The notes below the pieces were generated by a model. The model saw only the letters and a list, made by a program, of their open reading frames with translations, did not search any database and had not been told where the DNA came from. A stretch of DNA of 64,000 bases from Bacteroidales bacterium. Its GTDB lineage: Bacteria > Bacteroidota > Bacteroidia > Bacteroidales > P3. Numbering within the stretch: the first letter of the stretch is position 1; each line of letters starts with the position of its first letter. A program made the position numbers and the translations under genes. The DNA lies in contig JAFZXE010000010.1 of assembly GCA_017616895.1 (NCBI GenBank), positions 62,001 to 126,000 on the forward strand, written 5' to 3'. This document shows, in pieces, positions 1-7,206 of the stretch.

Positions 1-34
1 TCCCATCGAAGACCGAAGTGCGCAAACGCAAGGG

Positions 35-598
35 ATGATGAAAATCCTTTTAGCATCCAAGTCTCCACGGCGACGCAAGTTGGTGGAGACTTTTAATTTA
101 GAAGTCGAGTGCGTCGATATCGAAGTCGAAGAGGTGCTCGACCACGAGGTTGCTGCTGACCAAGTGGCCGAGACGCTTGCTTGCCTAAAAGCCGACGGCT
201 ATAAAAAAACTCTCGCCGAGGATGAAGTGCTGCTTACCGCCGATACCGTAGTCGTGGTGGACGGCAAAGTAATCGGCAAGCCCCACGACCGCGACGAAGC
301 AATTGAAATGATACAGTCGCTATCTGACAAGACACACTCGGTATATACAGGCGTAAGTTTGCGCAGCAGCACAAAACGAATATCTTTCACCGAACGCACC
401 GACGTGCATTTCCGCAAGCTTTCCGATGAAGAGATTGCCTACTACGTCGATACCTATAAACCCTACGACAAAGCGGGCGCCTACGGCATCCAGGAGTGGA
501 TAGGCATGATAGGCATCGACCGAATAGAAGGCGACTACTACAACGTCGTAGGACTTCCAGTCGCACATACATATCAATCATTAGTTTCGAGTTTTTAG
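35..598 (+). CDS. maf: Maf-family nucleotide pyrophosphatase (YhdE-type dTTP/UTP pyrophosphatase)
   Basis: Hydrolyses non-canonical or excess NTPs to NMP and pyrophosphate in the cytoplasm. The 187 residues match the family's usual length. Visible motifs are the phosphate-binding SxSPRR at residues 8-13, the catalytic Asp in TADTVV at about residue 70, GKPHDRDEA just after, HSVYTG at about 105, KAGAYGIQ near 150 and GDYYNVVGLP near the end. The conserved Lys and Gln of the dTTP/UTP-specific YhdE subgroup appear present. The start is one of two adjacent ATG codons. The TAG stop overlaps the first base of a 22-bp dispersed element at 598-619. The substrate class is inferred from family motifs. 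Confidence 0.93.
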   Translation: MMKILLASKSPRRRKLVETFNLEVECVDIEVEEVLDHEVAADQVAETLACLKADGYKKTLAEDEVLLTADTVVVVDGKVIGKPHDRDEAIEMIQSLSDKTHSVYTGVSLRSSTKRISFTERTDVHFRKLSDEEIAYYVDTYKPYDKAGAYGIQEWIGMIGIDRIEGDYYNVVGLPVAHTYQSLVSSF

Positions 599-619
599 GT
601 GCGTGCCCGCACAGGGCGA
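598..619. repeat. 22-bp dispersed element, copy 1
   Basis: This 22-bp stretch recurs exactly at 23301-23322. The core GCCC-GCACA-GGGC, or alternatively GTGCG-TGCC-CGCAC, can fold as a small hairpin. Both copies sit directly after a stop codon (maf here, dsbD there) in the same orientation, so a 3'-end processing or terminator-like role is possible. No T-run follows. Confidence 0.6.
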
Positions 620-639
620 TTATTTATAGTTTCCGGTCA

Positions 640-705
640 CAATTTCACACATTCACAACTTAACATCTTCACAAATCACCATTCACTATTCACACATTCA
701 CCATC
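640..705. repeat. Degenerate TTCACA/CATTCAC repeat in the maf-nadB gap
   Basis: About 65 bases of loose TTCACAcATTCACaA units (ACATTCACAACTTAACAT, then ATTCACTATTCACACATTC). A reading frame open through it from a GTG at 599 would extend nadB by 36 residues of low-complexity peptide. The true nadB start lies after the repeat. Confidence 0.6.
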
Positions 706-706
706 C

Positions 707-2263
707 ATGCGTTACGAAGTTGATTTTTTAGTCATAGGTTCAGGCATCGCCGGTTTGAGCTTCGCGCTCAAAGTTGCCGACTATGGAAAAGTATGCATAC
801 TCACTAAAACCAACGCCGCCGAAGGCTCTACCAAATATGCTCAGGGCGGCATCGCTGCCGTGATGTACGACACCGACAGTTTCGACAAACATATTGCCGA
901 CACCCTCGTCGCCGGCGACGGCATCTGCAACCGCGAGGTGGTCGAGATGACTATCCGTGAAGCCCCCGAGCGCATCAAAGAACTCGTGCAATATGGCGTC
1001 AATTTCGACCGCGACGGCGGCGGACGCTTTGACCTTCACCGTGAGGGCGGCCATTCCGAATATCGAATCCTACACCACAAAGACAATACTGGTGCAGAAA
1101 TAGAACGCGGCCTCTTGCAAGCCGTCCGCGACCATCCTAACATCGAGCTGAAAGAAAACCAGTTTGCCATCGATCTCATCACCCAGCACCACCTCGGCGT
1201 GCGTGTCACAAAGCACACTCCAGGCATCGAGTGCTACGGTGCCTACGCCCTCAACAGCGCCACACATGAAATCGACACATACTTAGCCAAGGTCACCCTT
1301 CTCGCCACCGGCGGCATGGGCAACGTCTATACGACAACCACCACTCCTATCATCTCAACCGGCGACGGCGTAGCAATGGTACATCGTGCGCGCGGAGTGC
1401 TTTCCGATATGGAGTTTGTGCAGTTCCATCCCACCTCGCTCTACAACCCGTCGGAGAAACCCGCCTTCCTAATCACCGAAGCGCTACGTGGTGCGGGAGC
1501 CATACTGAAAGATCACAACGGCAACGAGTTCATGCAGAAATACGACTCGCGCCTCTCGCTTGCTCCGCGAGACATTGTCGCCCGAGCCATCGACAACGAG
1601 ATGAAGATTGCCGGAGTTGACCATCTATACCTTGACGCCCGACAAATCGACAAAAACGAGCTCATCAACGGTTTCCCAACCATCTACGCCAAATGTCTTG
1701 AACAGGGTATCAACATCACCAAGGACATGATACCCATCCGTCCTGCAGCACACTACCAGTGTGGCGGTATCACTGTGGATAAAAACGGGTGCTCGTCAAT
1801 CAAACACCTCTATGCCGCAGGCGAATGTTCCTGCACAGGTCTTCACGGCGGCAACCGATTGGCCAGCAACTCACTACTCGAAGCCGTCGTTTATGCACAT
1901 AATTCGGCGATGCACGCCATAGCCGCAGTACCCTCTATACATATCTGCCACGAAGTCCCCGACTGGAATGCCGAAGGCATGGTGCTCAACGAAGAGATGG
2001 TGCTCATCACCCAAACCAAGAAAGAGCTCCAGGAGATTATGTCCAACTACGTCGGCATCGTGCGCAGCGACCTGCGCCTACAGCGAGCTTTCGACCGACT
2101 GAACCTCATCTTCCGCGAAACCGAAGACCTCTACAACCGCTCCGTACTCACCGAAGAGCTCAGCGAGCTGCGCAACCTCATCGCCTGCGCCTACCTGATA
2201 ACCAAAATGGCAAGAGCCCGCCGAGAAAACCGCGGCTTGCACTATTCAATCGACTTGGTTTGA
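707..2263 (+). CDS. nadB: L-aspartate oxidase NadB
   Basis: Flavoprotein that oxidises L-aspartate to iminoaspartate, the first step of de novo NAD synthesis; it probably uses fumarate as acceptor in an anaerobe. It has 518 residues. The FAD dinucleotide motif GSGIAG is at about residues 12-17. It is followed by the STKYAQGGIA flavin loop, the active-site region ALRGAGA with FHPTSLY upstream, APRDIVARAID, and the C-terminal FAD motif YAAGECSCTGLHGGNRLASNSLLEA. The ATG at 707 is chosen because it directly precedes the Rossmann fold; the open frame before it encodes only intergenic-repeat peptide. NadA and NadC are not in the window. Confidence 0.95.
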   Translation: MRYEVDFLVIGSGIAGLSFALKVADYGKVCILTKTNAAEGSTKYAQGGIAAVMYDTDSFDKHIADTLVAGDGICNREVVEMTIREAPERIKELVQYGVNFDRDGGGRFDLHREGGHSEYRILHHKDNTGAEIERGLLQAVRDHPNIELKENQFAIDLITQHHLGVRVTKHTPGIECYGAYALNSATHEIDTYLAKVTLLATGGMGNVYTTTTTPIISTGDGVAMVHRARGVLSDMEFVQFHPTSLYNPSEKPAFLITEALRGAGAILKDHNGNEFMQKYDSRLSLAPRDIVARAIDNEMKIAGVDHLYLDARQIDKNELINGFPTIYAKCLEQGINITKDMIPIRPAAHYQCGGITVDKNGCSSIKHLYAAGECSCTGLHGGNRLASNSLLEAVVYAHNSAMHAIAAVPSIHICHEVPDWNAEGMVLNEEMVLITQTKKELQEIMSNYVGIVRSDLRLQRAFDRLNLIFRETEDLYNRSVLTEELSELRNLIACAYLITKMARARRENRGLHYSIDLV

Positions 2264-2409
2264 ACCACAACCCGACTTCACACAACCCACACCCACAAAA
2301 CACGACTTTGATATGACTTTACCATGACTTTGATATGACTTTTGTGTGTGCTCTGTATCAACTCTGAGTCAGCTCTAAGTCAAACCGTATTATAAACATC
2401 AATTCGCAC
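2264..2409. repeat. Degenerate GACTTTGATAT repeat between nadB and the next gene
   Basis: Contains imperfect repeats of ATGACTTTGATATGACTTT at about 2311-2345 and loosely related CAACTCTGAGTCAGCTCTAAGTC units after it. It belongs to the general class of gene-boundary repeats in this window. No convincing promoter was seen. Confidence 0.45.
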
Positions 2410-3654
2410 ATGGACTTCAAAGCCACCGTTGACCGCCTGAAACGATACAAGGCAGCACTCCACGAGGCTGGATTGCCGCGCGACGGCCACGACTACATTC
2501 TCCCCAACGCACCGCTCCCACCAGCCGAAAACCACTCTTTCTGGTTCGGCATGCAGGTCGTCGTCCCACTCCATGACACCTTCGCCTTCATTGTCAACAA
2601 TCGCCTTCTGCGCGAGAACATAGAATATTACATGAACCAGGATGCCGGCCCGACACTCACACCCGACACCTTATACACACGCCTCAGCACCCTCCTGCCC
2701 GATACAGCAGAAGCCTATCTCCGCACCATCGACTGCGGCACCGCACTTCTCGACCAGATAGTCGCCACCCTCTTCGCCACCGACCGTTCACGCTTCGTCA
2801 CACTCTTGAACGACAACAACTGCCCACTCACCAAAGTCAGCAACCTCTGCAACCACCTCTGGGAGAAAGTCACCGTGCCACGAGAACTCAACTTCGACGA
2901 ATGGCGTGAACTCCACAAGTCCTTCGTCGTAAGCGACACCTCCATGCTCGATCCCACCCAGCAAGACGCCTTCGCCGCCGTAAACGAAATGAACGAAGCC
3001 GCCTCCGTGTGGGACAACCAAGAAAACCCAGAACAATACCAAAACTATATAGACAAAACCAATCAGTTCGACCACACCTACCTCCGGCACCTATTATTTA
3101 TGTATTGGGACGACCCCAGCCAGATGCTACCCGAAGAGCGCGAACAGATAGAGGAAATCACCCACCGCCCGCTGGCAGGCGCCCTATACGACACCATCCG
3201 CTGCGAGTACGACACCGCGCAGCAGAATCAACCATTCACACTTCCCGACGACTACTTCGCCCTCCCCACCCCGCGGTCCGCCAGCAGCGAGTGTTTATCC
3301 ATGCACATCGAAATCATCAAAGCCGGCGTCGAGAAGTTCTCCACGCTCGTCAACTACCTCGCCGACAAAGGGTACATAAATCACACCGACCGCCAGCTTT
3401 TCGCCTACCGTTTCTCGGCCAAGCAACGCCCCGCGACCGTGGAACCCATCGAGTGGCATGCGCCCGACAACCGACCGTACGAACTGATATATCTCGTCCG
3501 CATCCTCACCGAACGCGCCGACTACCGCAAGATGCGCAGCTTCTTCACAGGTCCCGACTGGCCCGCCCGCAGTACCGCCAGCTACGCCAAAGGCGCCTCC
3601 TTCGAATTGAAAACATTTGTCAGCGAGCTCTACCCATCCATCAAGAAGATTTGA
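2410..3654 (+). CDS. Hypothetical protein with RteC/DUF6043-like C-terminal region
   Basis: A 414-residue soluble protein with no signal peptide or membrane segment. I do not recognise the N-terminal 300 residues, which are mainly helical and acidic. The last 100 residues (LADKGYI, DRQLFAYRFS, EPIEWH, YELIYLVR, FFTGPDWPAR) resemble the DUF6043/RteC-type C-terminal regions of Bacteroides conjugative elements, where a KGYI-IxW-LxYL pattern is common. That assignment is tentative. Codon use (C-ending, GC-rich) matches nadB, so it looks native rather than recently acquired. It converges on the AAA ATPase gene, separated only by a TCAGTGGT repeat. Confidence 0.7.
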   Translation: MDFKATVDRLKRYKAALHEAGLPRDGHDYILPNAPLPPAENHSFWFGMQVVVPLHDTFAFIVNNRLLRENIEYYMNQDAGPTLTPDTLYTRLSTLLPDTAEAYLRTIDCGTALLDQIVATLFATDRSRFVTLLNDNNCPLTKVSNLCNHLWEKVTVPRELNFDEWRELHKSFVVSDTSMLDPTQQDAFAAVNEMNEAASVWDNQENPEQYQNYIDKTNQFDHTYLRHLLFMYWDDPSQMLPEEREQIEEITHRPLAGALYDTIRCEYDTAQQNQPFTLPDDYFALPTPRSASSECLSMHIEIIKAGVEKFSTLVNYLADKGYINHTDRQLFAYRFSAKQRPATVEPIEWHAPDNRPYELIYLVRILTERADYRKMRSFFTGPDWPARSTASYAKGASFELKTFVSELYPSIKKI

Positions 3655-3682
3655 GTGGTCAGTGGTTAGTAGTCAGTGGTCA
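3655..3682. repeat. TCAGTGGT degenerate repeat, copy A
   Basis: Units GTGGTCAGTGGTTAGTAGTCAGTGGTCA lie directly between two convergent genes. Its right end supplies the stop codon of the minus-strand ATPase. A related tract lies on the other side of that gene at 4872-4935, and another at 61668-61690. Confidence 0.6.
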
Positions 3683-4798
3683 CAGTTTCTTCATCCAAAT
3701 CTCAAGGAACTTATCATAAACCTGGTAGCGCCCATTTTCTTGGGTCACCAAATCCTTGTCCAGTAAGGCGTTTACCGCCGATTTAACCGCACTTGGTGAC
3801 GTCAGGCCATATTGTTTAGCAAATTTGCCAGATGTGATTTGGGAAATCTTTCCCTCAGCGCAGATCGCTTTCAATACGTTACATTGTTTTTCAGGAAGTT
3901 GATACATCAAATCCTCGTATGTCGGACTTGAAAAATCAATGATATAATCAATCGCCGGTTGCACATCTCCAATGCCGCAATGCCCATTGTCGGCAGTCCG
4001 CATATATAGCACATTCATCACCTTTTGCAAATAGAATGTAATGCCGTCGAACTTTGCATACACATCCCCCACAACCTCTTTGTCAATCGTTTTGCCGGAT
4101 AGTTCGAAATGCCTTTTACAAAACTCCCAATATTTGTCCAACGCTATGGATTTGAGGTTCATTAACGTGACGCTCTGATAAAACGGACGGTTCGGCGAAA
4201 CGAACATTGCCCCCATCAAATGCCTCTGCGAGCCCATAAAGACAAAGTTGGCGTTGCTGCAATACTGCACATAGGTGCGCAAGTCTGCCTCAACATTTGA
4301 ATCAGAGTATTTCAAAATCTGCTGAAACTCGTCTATTGCCACAAGACACGGCTTATCGGCCTGTTGCAGATATTTGAAAATCTCGTCCAAAGTGTTGCTT
4401 GGATTCGCTATATCCCCCACCGACACATTCCATGACGGCTGACCAAATGCATCGTATGTTATTCCTGTCTTCAACGACTTTACGATATTCAAAAAATGCT
4501 CCCAATAACGCTTGCCCTTGGGTTTTAATGAATCAAGAATGGTACGCCCCATCTTATTTACCATATCTGACAACGATTTTGTCGAATAGATGTCAATGAT
4601 AAAGGTGTGATAACCGTTTTTAACTTCGTCTTGGTTAAAACAATGGCGAATAAGGTCAGTCTTTCCATAGCGGCGTGGAGAAATCAGAGCAATATTGTTG
4701 CCGTTTCGTAGCCAGTTGATTATATCTTTAGTTTCTTGAACACGGTCGCAGAAATAATCCGAGCCAGCATAACCATTTGTAACAAAGGGATTTATCAT
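3680..4798 (-). CDS. AAA ATPase with C-terminal winged helix (PF01637-like)
   Basis: A 372-residue ATPase of the STAND-like 'archaeal ATPase' family. Walker A is SPRRYGKTDL at about residues 42-51, Walker B is CLVAIDEFQQI near 160, and a sensor-like VFMGSQRHLM follows. The C-terminus (KISQITSGKFAKQYGL, then VKSAVNALLDKDLV) is a winged-helix-type DNA-binding domain. Such proteins are abundant in Bacteroidales, but their function is largely unknown. The start at MINPFV is preferred because the -7 element CAAATATA (minus strand, 4822-4829) leaves a 17-nt leader; a longer frame to 4834 would run through the promoter. Flanking TCAGTGGT repeats on both sides and a lower GC than its neighbours hint at a cassette. 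Confidence 0.85.
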   Translation of the reverse strand: MINPFVTNGYAGSDYFCDRVQETKDIINWLRNGNNIALISPRRYGKTDLIRHCFNQDEVKNGYHTFIIDIYSTKSLSDMVNKMGRTILDSLKPKGKRYWEHFLNIVKSLKTGITYDAFGQPSWNVSVGDIANPSNTLDEIFKYLQQADKPCLVAIDEFQQILKYSDSNVEADLRTYVQYCSNANFVFMGSQRHLMGAMFVSPNRPFYQSVTLMNLKSIALDKYWEFCKRHFELSGKTIDKEVVGDVYAKFDGITFYLQKVMNVLYMRTADNGHCGIGDVQPAIDYIIDFSSPTYEDLMYQLPEKQCNVLKAICAEGKISQITSGKFAKQYGLTSPSAVKSAVNALLDKDLVTQENGRYQVYDKFLEIWMKKL

Positions 4799-4821
4799 AA
4801 CATTAACTTTGATTTGCAATG

Positions 4822-4829
4822 CAAATATA
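4822..4829 (-). promoter_or_regulatory. Bacteroidota -7 element for the AAA ATPase gene
   Basis: TATATTTG on the minus strand followed by GC, matching TAnnTTTG. Expected transcription start is near 4815, 17 nt before the ATG. Confidence 0.6.
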
Positions 4830-4871
4830 CACATTTTGTCATAAAATGATAATCATAAAATGACAATATTG

Positions 4872-4935
4872 ATAGTTGTCAGTGGTTAGTGGTCGGTAGC
4901 CAGTGGGTTGTAGTTAGTAGGCGGTGGGTAGCAGT
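4872..4935. repeat. TCAGTGGT degenerate repeat, copy B
   Basis: Tract of GTCAGTGGTTAGTGGTCGG and GTAGTTAGTAGGCGGTGGG units upstream of the ATPase gene, related to 3655-3682. Together they bracket the gene. Confidence 0.55.
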
Positions 4936-5013
4936 TTGTCGGTAACAATATGAAAACACACTCACATTCAGACAACCGAAGATTAACACAACCTTTTAAT
5001 CAAACATTTTTCG

Positions 5014-5021
5014 TACCTTTG
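5014..5021 (+). promoter_or_regulatory. Bacteroidota -7 element upstream of the rod-shaped palindrome
   Basis: TACCTTTG followed by C, a good match to TAnnTTTG. No start codon of a credible gene follows. A transcript would begin near 5027, exactly at the first hairpin (5026-5049). Confidence 0.55.
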
Positions 5022-5025
5022 CAGC

Positions 5026-5236
5026 GCAAACCGCGAGACAATGGTTTGCCGAGAAAGCGCATTTTCGCTTTGTTCTGTCACTAGTGAACTTGGACACTCG
5101 CTACAACAACCAGAATAAGGAAAATTGTACGCTCTCATTGTGTACACAGCATAAATGCTCTGTGTACAAATGTGGAGTAATCCAATACCTTATCTGTTGT
5201 TACACCCAAAGGGAGTCCAAGCCCGACTAGTGAGGA
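5026..5236 (+). ncRNA. Candidate structured RNA (long imperfect rod)
   Basis: A hairpin GCAAACC/GGTTTGC (5026-5032/5043-5049) and a second, AAAGCG/CGCTTT (5054-5059/5066-5071), precede a long imperfect palindrome at 5078-5233. Its paired segments, from outside in, are TCACTAGT/ACTAGTGA (5078-5085/5226-5233), CTTGGAC/GTCCAAG (5089-5095/5215-5221), AACAA-CAG-ATAAGG with CCTTAT-CTG-TTGTT (5105-5120/5188-5201, two single-base bulges), and TGTACACAGCAT/ATGCT-GTGTACA (5141-5152/5155-5168, one 2-nt bulge). Short open frames inside look non-coding. It could be a trans-acting RNA, a 6S-like RNA or the body of a palindromic miniature element. It does not carry recognisable SRP, tmRNA or RNase P signatures. 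Confidence 0.45.
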
Positions 5237-5371
5237 TAGGGTTAAATGGATTGGCTCCACTTTCTTTGTTGTCCATACCGTCGGCCGAACCACCGACACA
5301 AAATCAACAGAGTCATTCATCATTTTTTTCCATCTTTATCCACTTTCCCGAAAACAACGATTATCTCATTG

Positions 5372-5379
5372 TACTTTTG
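5372..5379 (+). promoter_or_regulatory. Second -7 element in the 5-kb non-coding region
   Basis: TACTTTTG followed by C. Directly downstream, TTGCATC (5377-5383) can pair with GATGCAA (5414-5420). No gene starts within 300 bp, so this may be one of tandem promoters for the operon at 5749. Confidence 0.4.
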
Positions 5380-5432
5380 CATCCCGGAAACCCCAAAATC
5401 CCTACGACGCAGAGATGCAATGAAAACCCATA

Positions 5433-5570
5433 GGCATAAGTATCAAAAAAATGTGTATATTTGCACTCGGTTGACGAGAGAAATGTCAGCCGCCGCAAAG
5501 CGCATTTGAACGGATTCGTCGTGGAAATTTGCCAAAATTCAACTTCAGAATAATCCGTGATACTTATGCC
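5433..5570. repeat. 12-bp inverted repeat enclosing a promoter
   Basis: GGCATAAGTATC at 5433-5444 and its exact complement GATACTTATGCC at 5559-5570 bracket 114 bp that contain the -7 element at 5456-5463. The arrangement resembles an invertible promoter. The left arm lies upstream of the predicted start site, so it would not be part of that transcript's secondary structure. No invertase gene is nearby. Confidence 0.4.
5456..5463 (+). promoter_or_regulatory. Likely promoter -7 element of the dynamin/HerA operon
   Basis: TATATTTG followed by C; predicted start near 5470, leaving a leader of about 280 nt before the first ATG at 5749. It is the closest TAnnTTTG element to the operon in the right orientation. 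Confidence 0.5.
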
Positions 5571-5619
5571 TTTTGCTGTAGAAATATGTTGACGTCCATA
5601 ACGGGCCAAACATACGCAC

Positions 5620-5712
5620 AGCATGGGACAAGGTCGAAAGGATTTCATTCTGAAAGGTCAGGCAAAACCTCCACACGGGAATCCAGCGACATCGCCCCAT
5701 GCTTCTTTTATT
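5620..5712 (+). promoter_or_regulatory. Possible attenuator in the operon leader
   Basis: AGCATGGG (5620-5627) pairs with CCCATGCT (5696-5703). The second arm is followed by a T-rich run (TCTTTTATT). If formed in RNA this would be a terminator-like stem with a 68-nt loop, 45 bp before the first start codon. The weak point is the long loop. Confidence 0.3.
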
Positions 5713-5748
5713 GCCGCCATAAAAAACCATACAAAATCAGATAACTAA

Positions 5749-7011
5749 ATGAAAAAATATATAATACATAGATGTTCTATCAATAATCACCCTGCTCGAT
5801 CCCTCTCCGCAAAACAACGGAACACATACGTCGCAGGGCTTAGTTCTCTTCTAGCAGAGATAAGTGCTTGCGATGAATATATGCGTATGCTCTGCAATAT
5901 TTGGTGTGGTTCTATTGTTGGTAGGGAACAAACCGCTTTCCGCTCCAATCCCAAAAAAGTAAAGCAGTCATTGTCCATCCAACGGACTGGTTTTAGATTT
6001 TTCTGGATACGCTACGAACTTTTGTTCGACTGTTACTATCTAGTCGAATCATGGGACAGTAGTAAATTACCTGCACTATATGATTTACTACATTCAAACT
6101 ATTGTAAGTGGTTCCGTAAGCGCATACTTAGAAATGTGCACTCATATTTTATGGAAAACAAACCATGTAGCAGGATCCCTACACCATTAGTTTTGCACCG
6201 CTTAGACACATTGTCATTTGAATCATCGCCACTAAAAAAAGTTCTGGTTGTAGCCAATGTTTCTGCCGGGAAATCAACACTCATAAATGCCATCACTGGT
6301 GTGCGTACATGCAAAACTGCAAATCTGGCGTGCACTACGAATCTGAAATATATTTTCAACAAAAACCATGAGGATGGTTTCACTTATTTTAGTTCCAGCG
6401 AAAAAAAATACCAATACACATACTATTTAGATTCATTAAAAACCGAAAACGCATCGCACATTGCCTTTCATTTCAACTCATCTTTGTCCGATACAAACAT
6501 CTGCCTAATTGACACACCAGGGGTTAACGACTCACACAATTCCAATAACGGAAGAACCACATTGGAAGCCATCCGACAAAATCAGTATGATGTTTTGTTA
6601 TTCATTGCCAACGCCAAGAATTTCGGAACAGATGATGACAAGAAACTACTCCATAAGATTGTCAAGCATTGTAAAAAACCTGTGGTATTTATCCTAAACC
6701 AACTTGACTGCTTCAAACAGAGCGAAGACTCTATAGAAAAAATGATAACTGATTTTTCCAACGATATGGTAAAAATGGGAGTCAACAGTCCAATAATCGC
6801 ACCTGTATCTGCCAAGGCAGCACTACTAATGAAACGCAACCCAAATGAACTGGATGACGATGACTCATCCGAGTTAGACTTACTAAAAAAACGTTTCTCA
6901 CGTCCCTATTACAATTTACAAGCATACACAACCAACAACACTCACCCCAGTATAACAAGTGCAACAGGTATAGACAATTTAGAATTATTAATAAAAAACT
7001 TAACACCATGA
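5749..7011 (+). CDS. Dynamin-like GTPase, short form lacking a stalk
   Basis: A 420-residue cytoplasmic protein. The G domain occupies about residues 160-400: G1 NVSAGKSTL at 170-178, a candidate G2 Thr in ACTTNL near 196, G3 DTPGVND at 255-261 and G4 NQLD at 317-320. The NxSAGKST form of G1 is typical of the dynamin/Era-like bacterial dynamin group (the LeoA type), as is the next gene. The 160-residue N-terminal region is Cys- and aromatic-rich and unrecognised. No helical stalk or membrane paddle follows the G domain, unlike full-length dynamins. It likely works with the long GTPase encoded next. Its TGA stop overlaps an ATG by ATGA at 7008-7011. Base composition is AT-rich compared with the chromosome on either side. 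Confidence 0.85.
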   Translation: MKKYIIHRCSINNHPARSLSAKQRNTYVAGLSSLLAEISACDEYMRMLCNIWCGSIVGREQTAFRSNPKKVKQSLSIQRTGFRFFWIRYELLFDCYYLVESWDSSKLPALYDLLHSNYCKWFRKRILRNVHSYFMENKPCSRIPTPLVLHRLDTLSFESSPLKKVLVVANVSAGKSTLINAITGVRTCKTANLACTTNLKYIFNKNHEDGFTYFSSSEKKYQYTYYLDSLKTENASHIAFHFNSSLSDTNICLIDTPGVNDSHNSNNGRTTLEAIRQNQYDVLLFIANAKNFGTDDDKKLLHKIVKHCKKPVVFILNQLDCFKQSEDSIEKMITDFSNDMVKMGVNSPIIAPVSAKAALLMKRNPNELDDDDSSELDLLKKRFSRPYYNLQAYTTNNTHPSITSATGIDNLELLIKNLTP

Positions 7012-7206
7012 AAAAAAATTGAGTTAAAGTACAATCCCTACAACAGCACCAGCGTCATTACAATTGACGGGAAAGAGCCCGTTAAAGACAGTTCTCTAAA
7101 TGACATCTGTAACCGTCGACTTCAAGAGTGGATCGACGACTTCCCGAACACATTAAAAAAAGAGTATCGTGACTCGAATTTTGATATCAAGTTTACAGGC
7201 TGCCAA
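7008..7206 (+). pseudogene. Out-of-frame 5' end of the long dynamin-like GTPase (A8 tract)
   Basis: The ATG at 7008 overlaps the previous stop (ATGA), the expected coupled start, but after eight A residues (7011-7018) this frame reaches TGA at 7020. With seven A's it would read MKKIELKYNPYNS and continue unbroken into the downstream GTPase, adding about 66 residues. Codons from 7012 to 7206 in the downstream frame are open and look coding (IDGKEPVKDSSLND, RLQEWIDDF, KEYRDSNFDIKFTGC). The tract could be a sequencing error, a phase-variable homopolymer or a site of polymerase slippage. Confidence 0.6.

Noticed and set aside
599..706. 36-residue N-terminal extension of NadB from a GTG
   Set aside because: Encoded by the 22-bp dispersed element and a TTCACA repeat; the FAD fold starts right after the ATG at 707.
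3009..3719. Overlapping 236-codon plus-strand frame within the hypothetical gene at 2410
   Set aside because: Arg/Pro/His-rich alternative frame of a C-rich coding region; no start context or motifs.
5026..5236. Retron msr-msd RNA
   Set aside because: The rod has msd-like length, but there is no reverse transcriptase gene in the window.
5155..5433. Short plus- and minus-strand frames in the 5.1-5.7 kb region
   Set aside because: No ribosome site, no recognisable protein pattern, and they overlap the palindrome and promoter elements.
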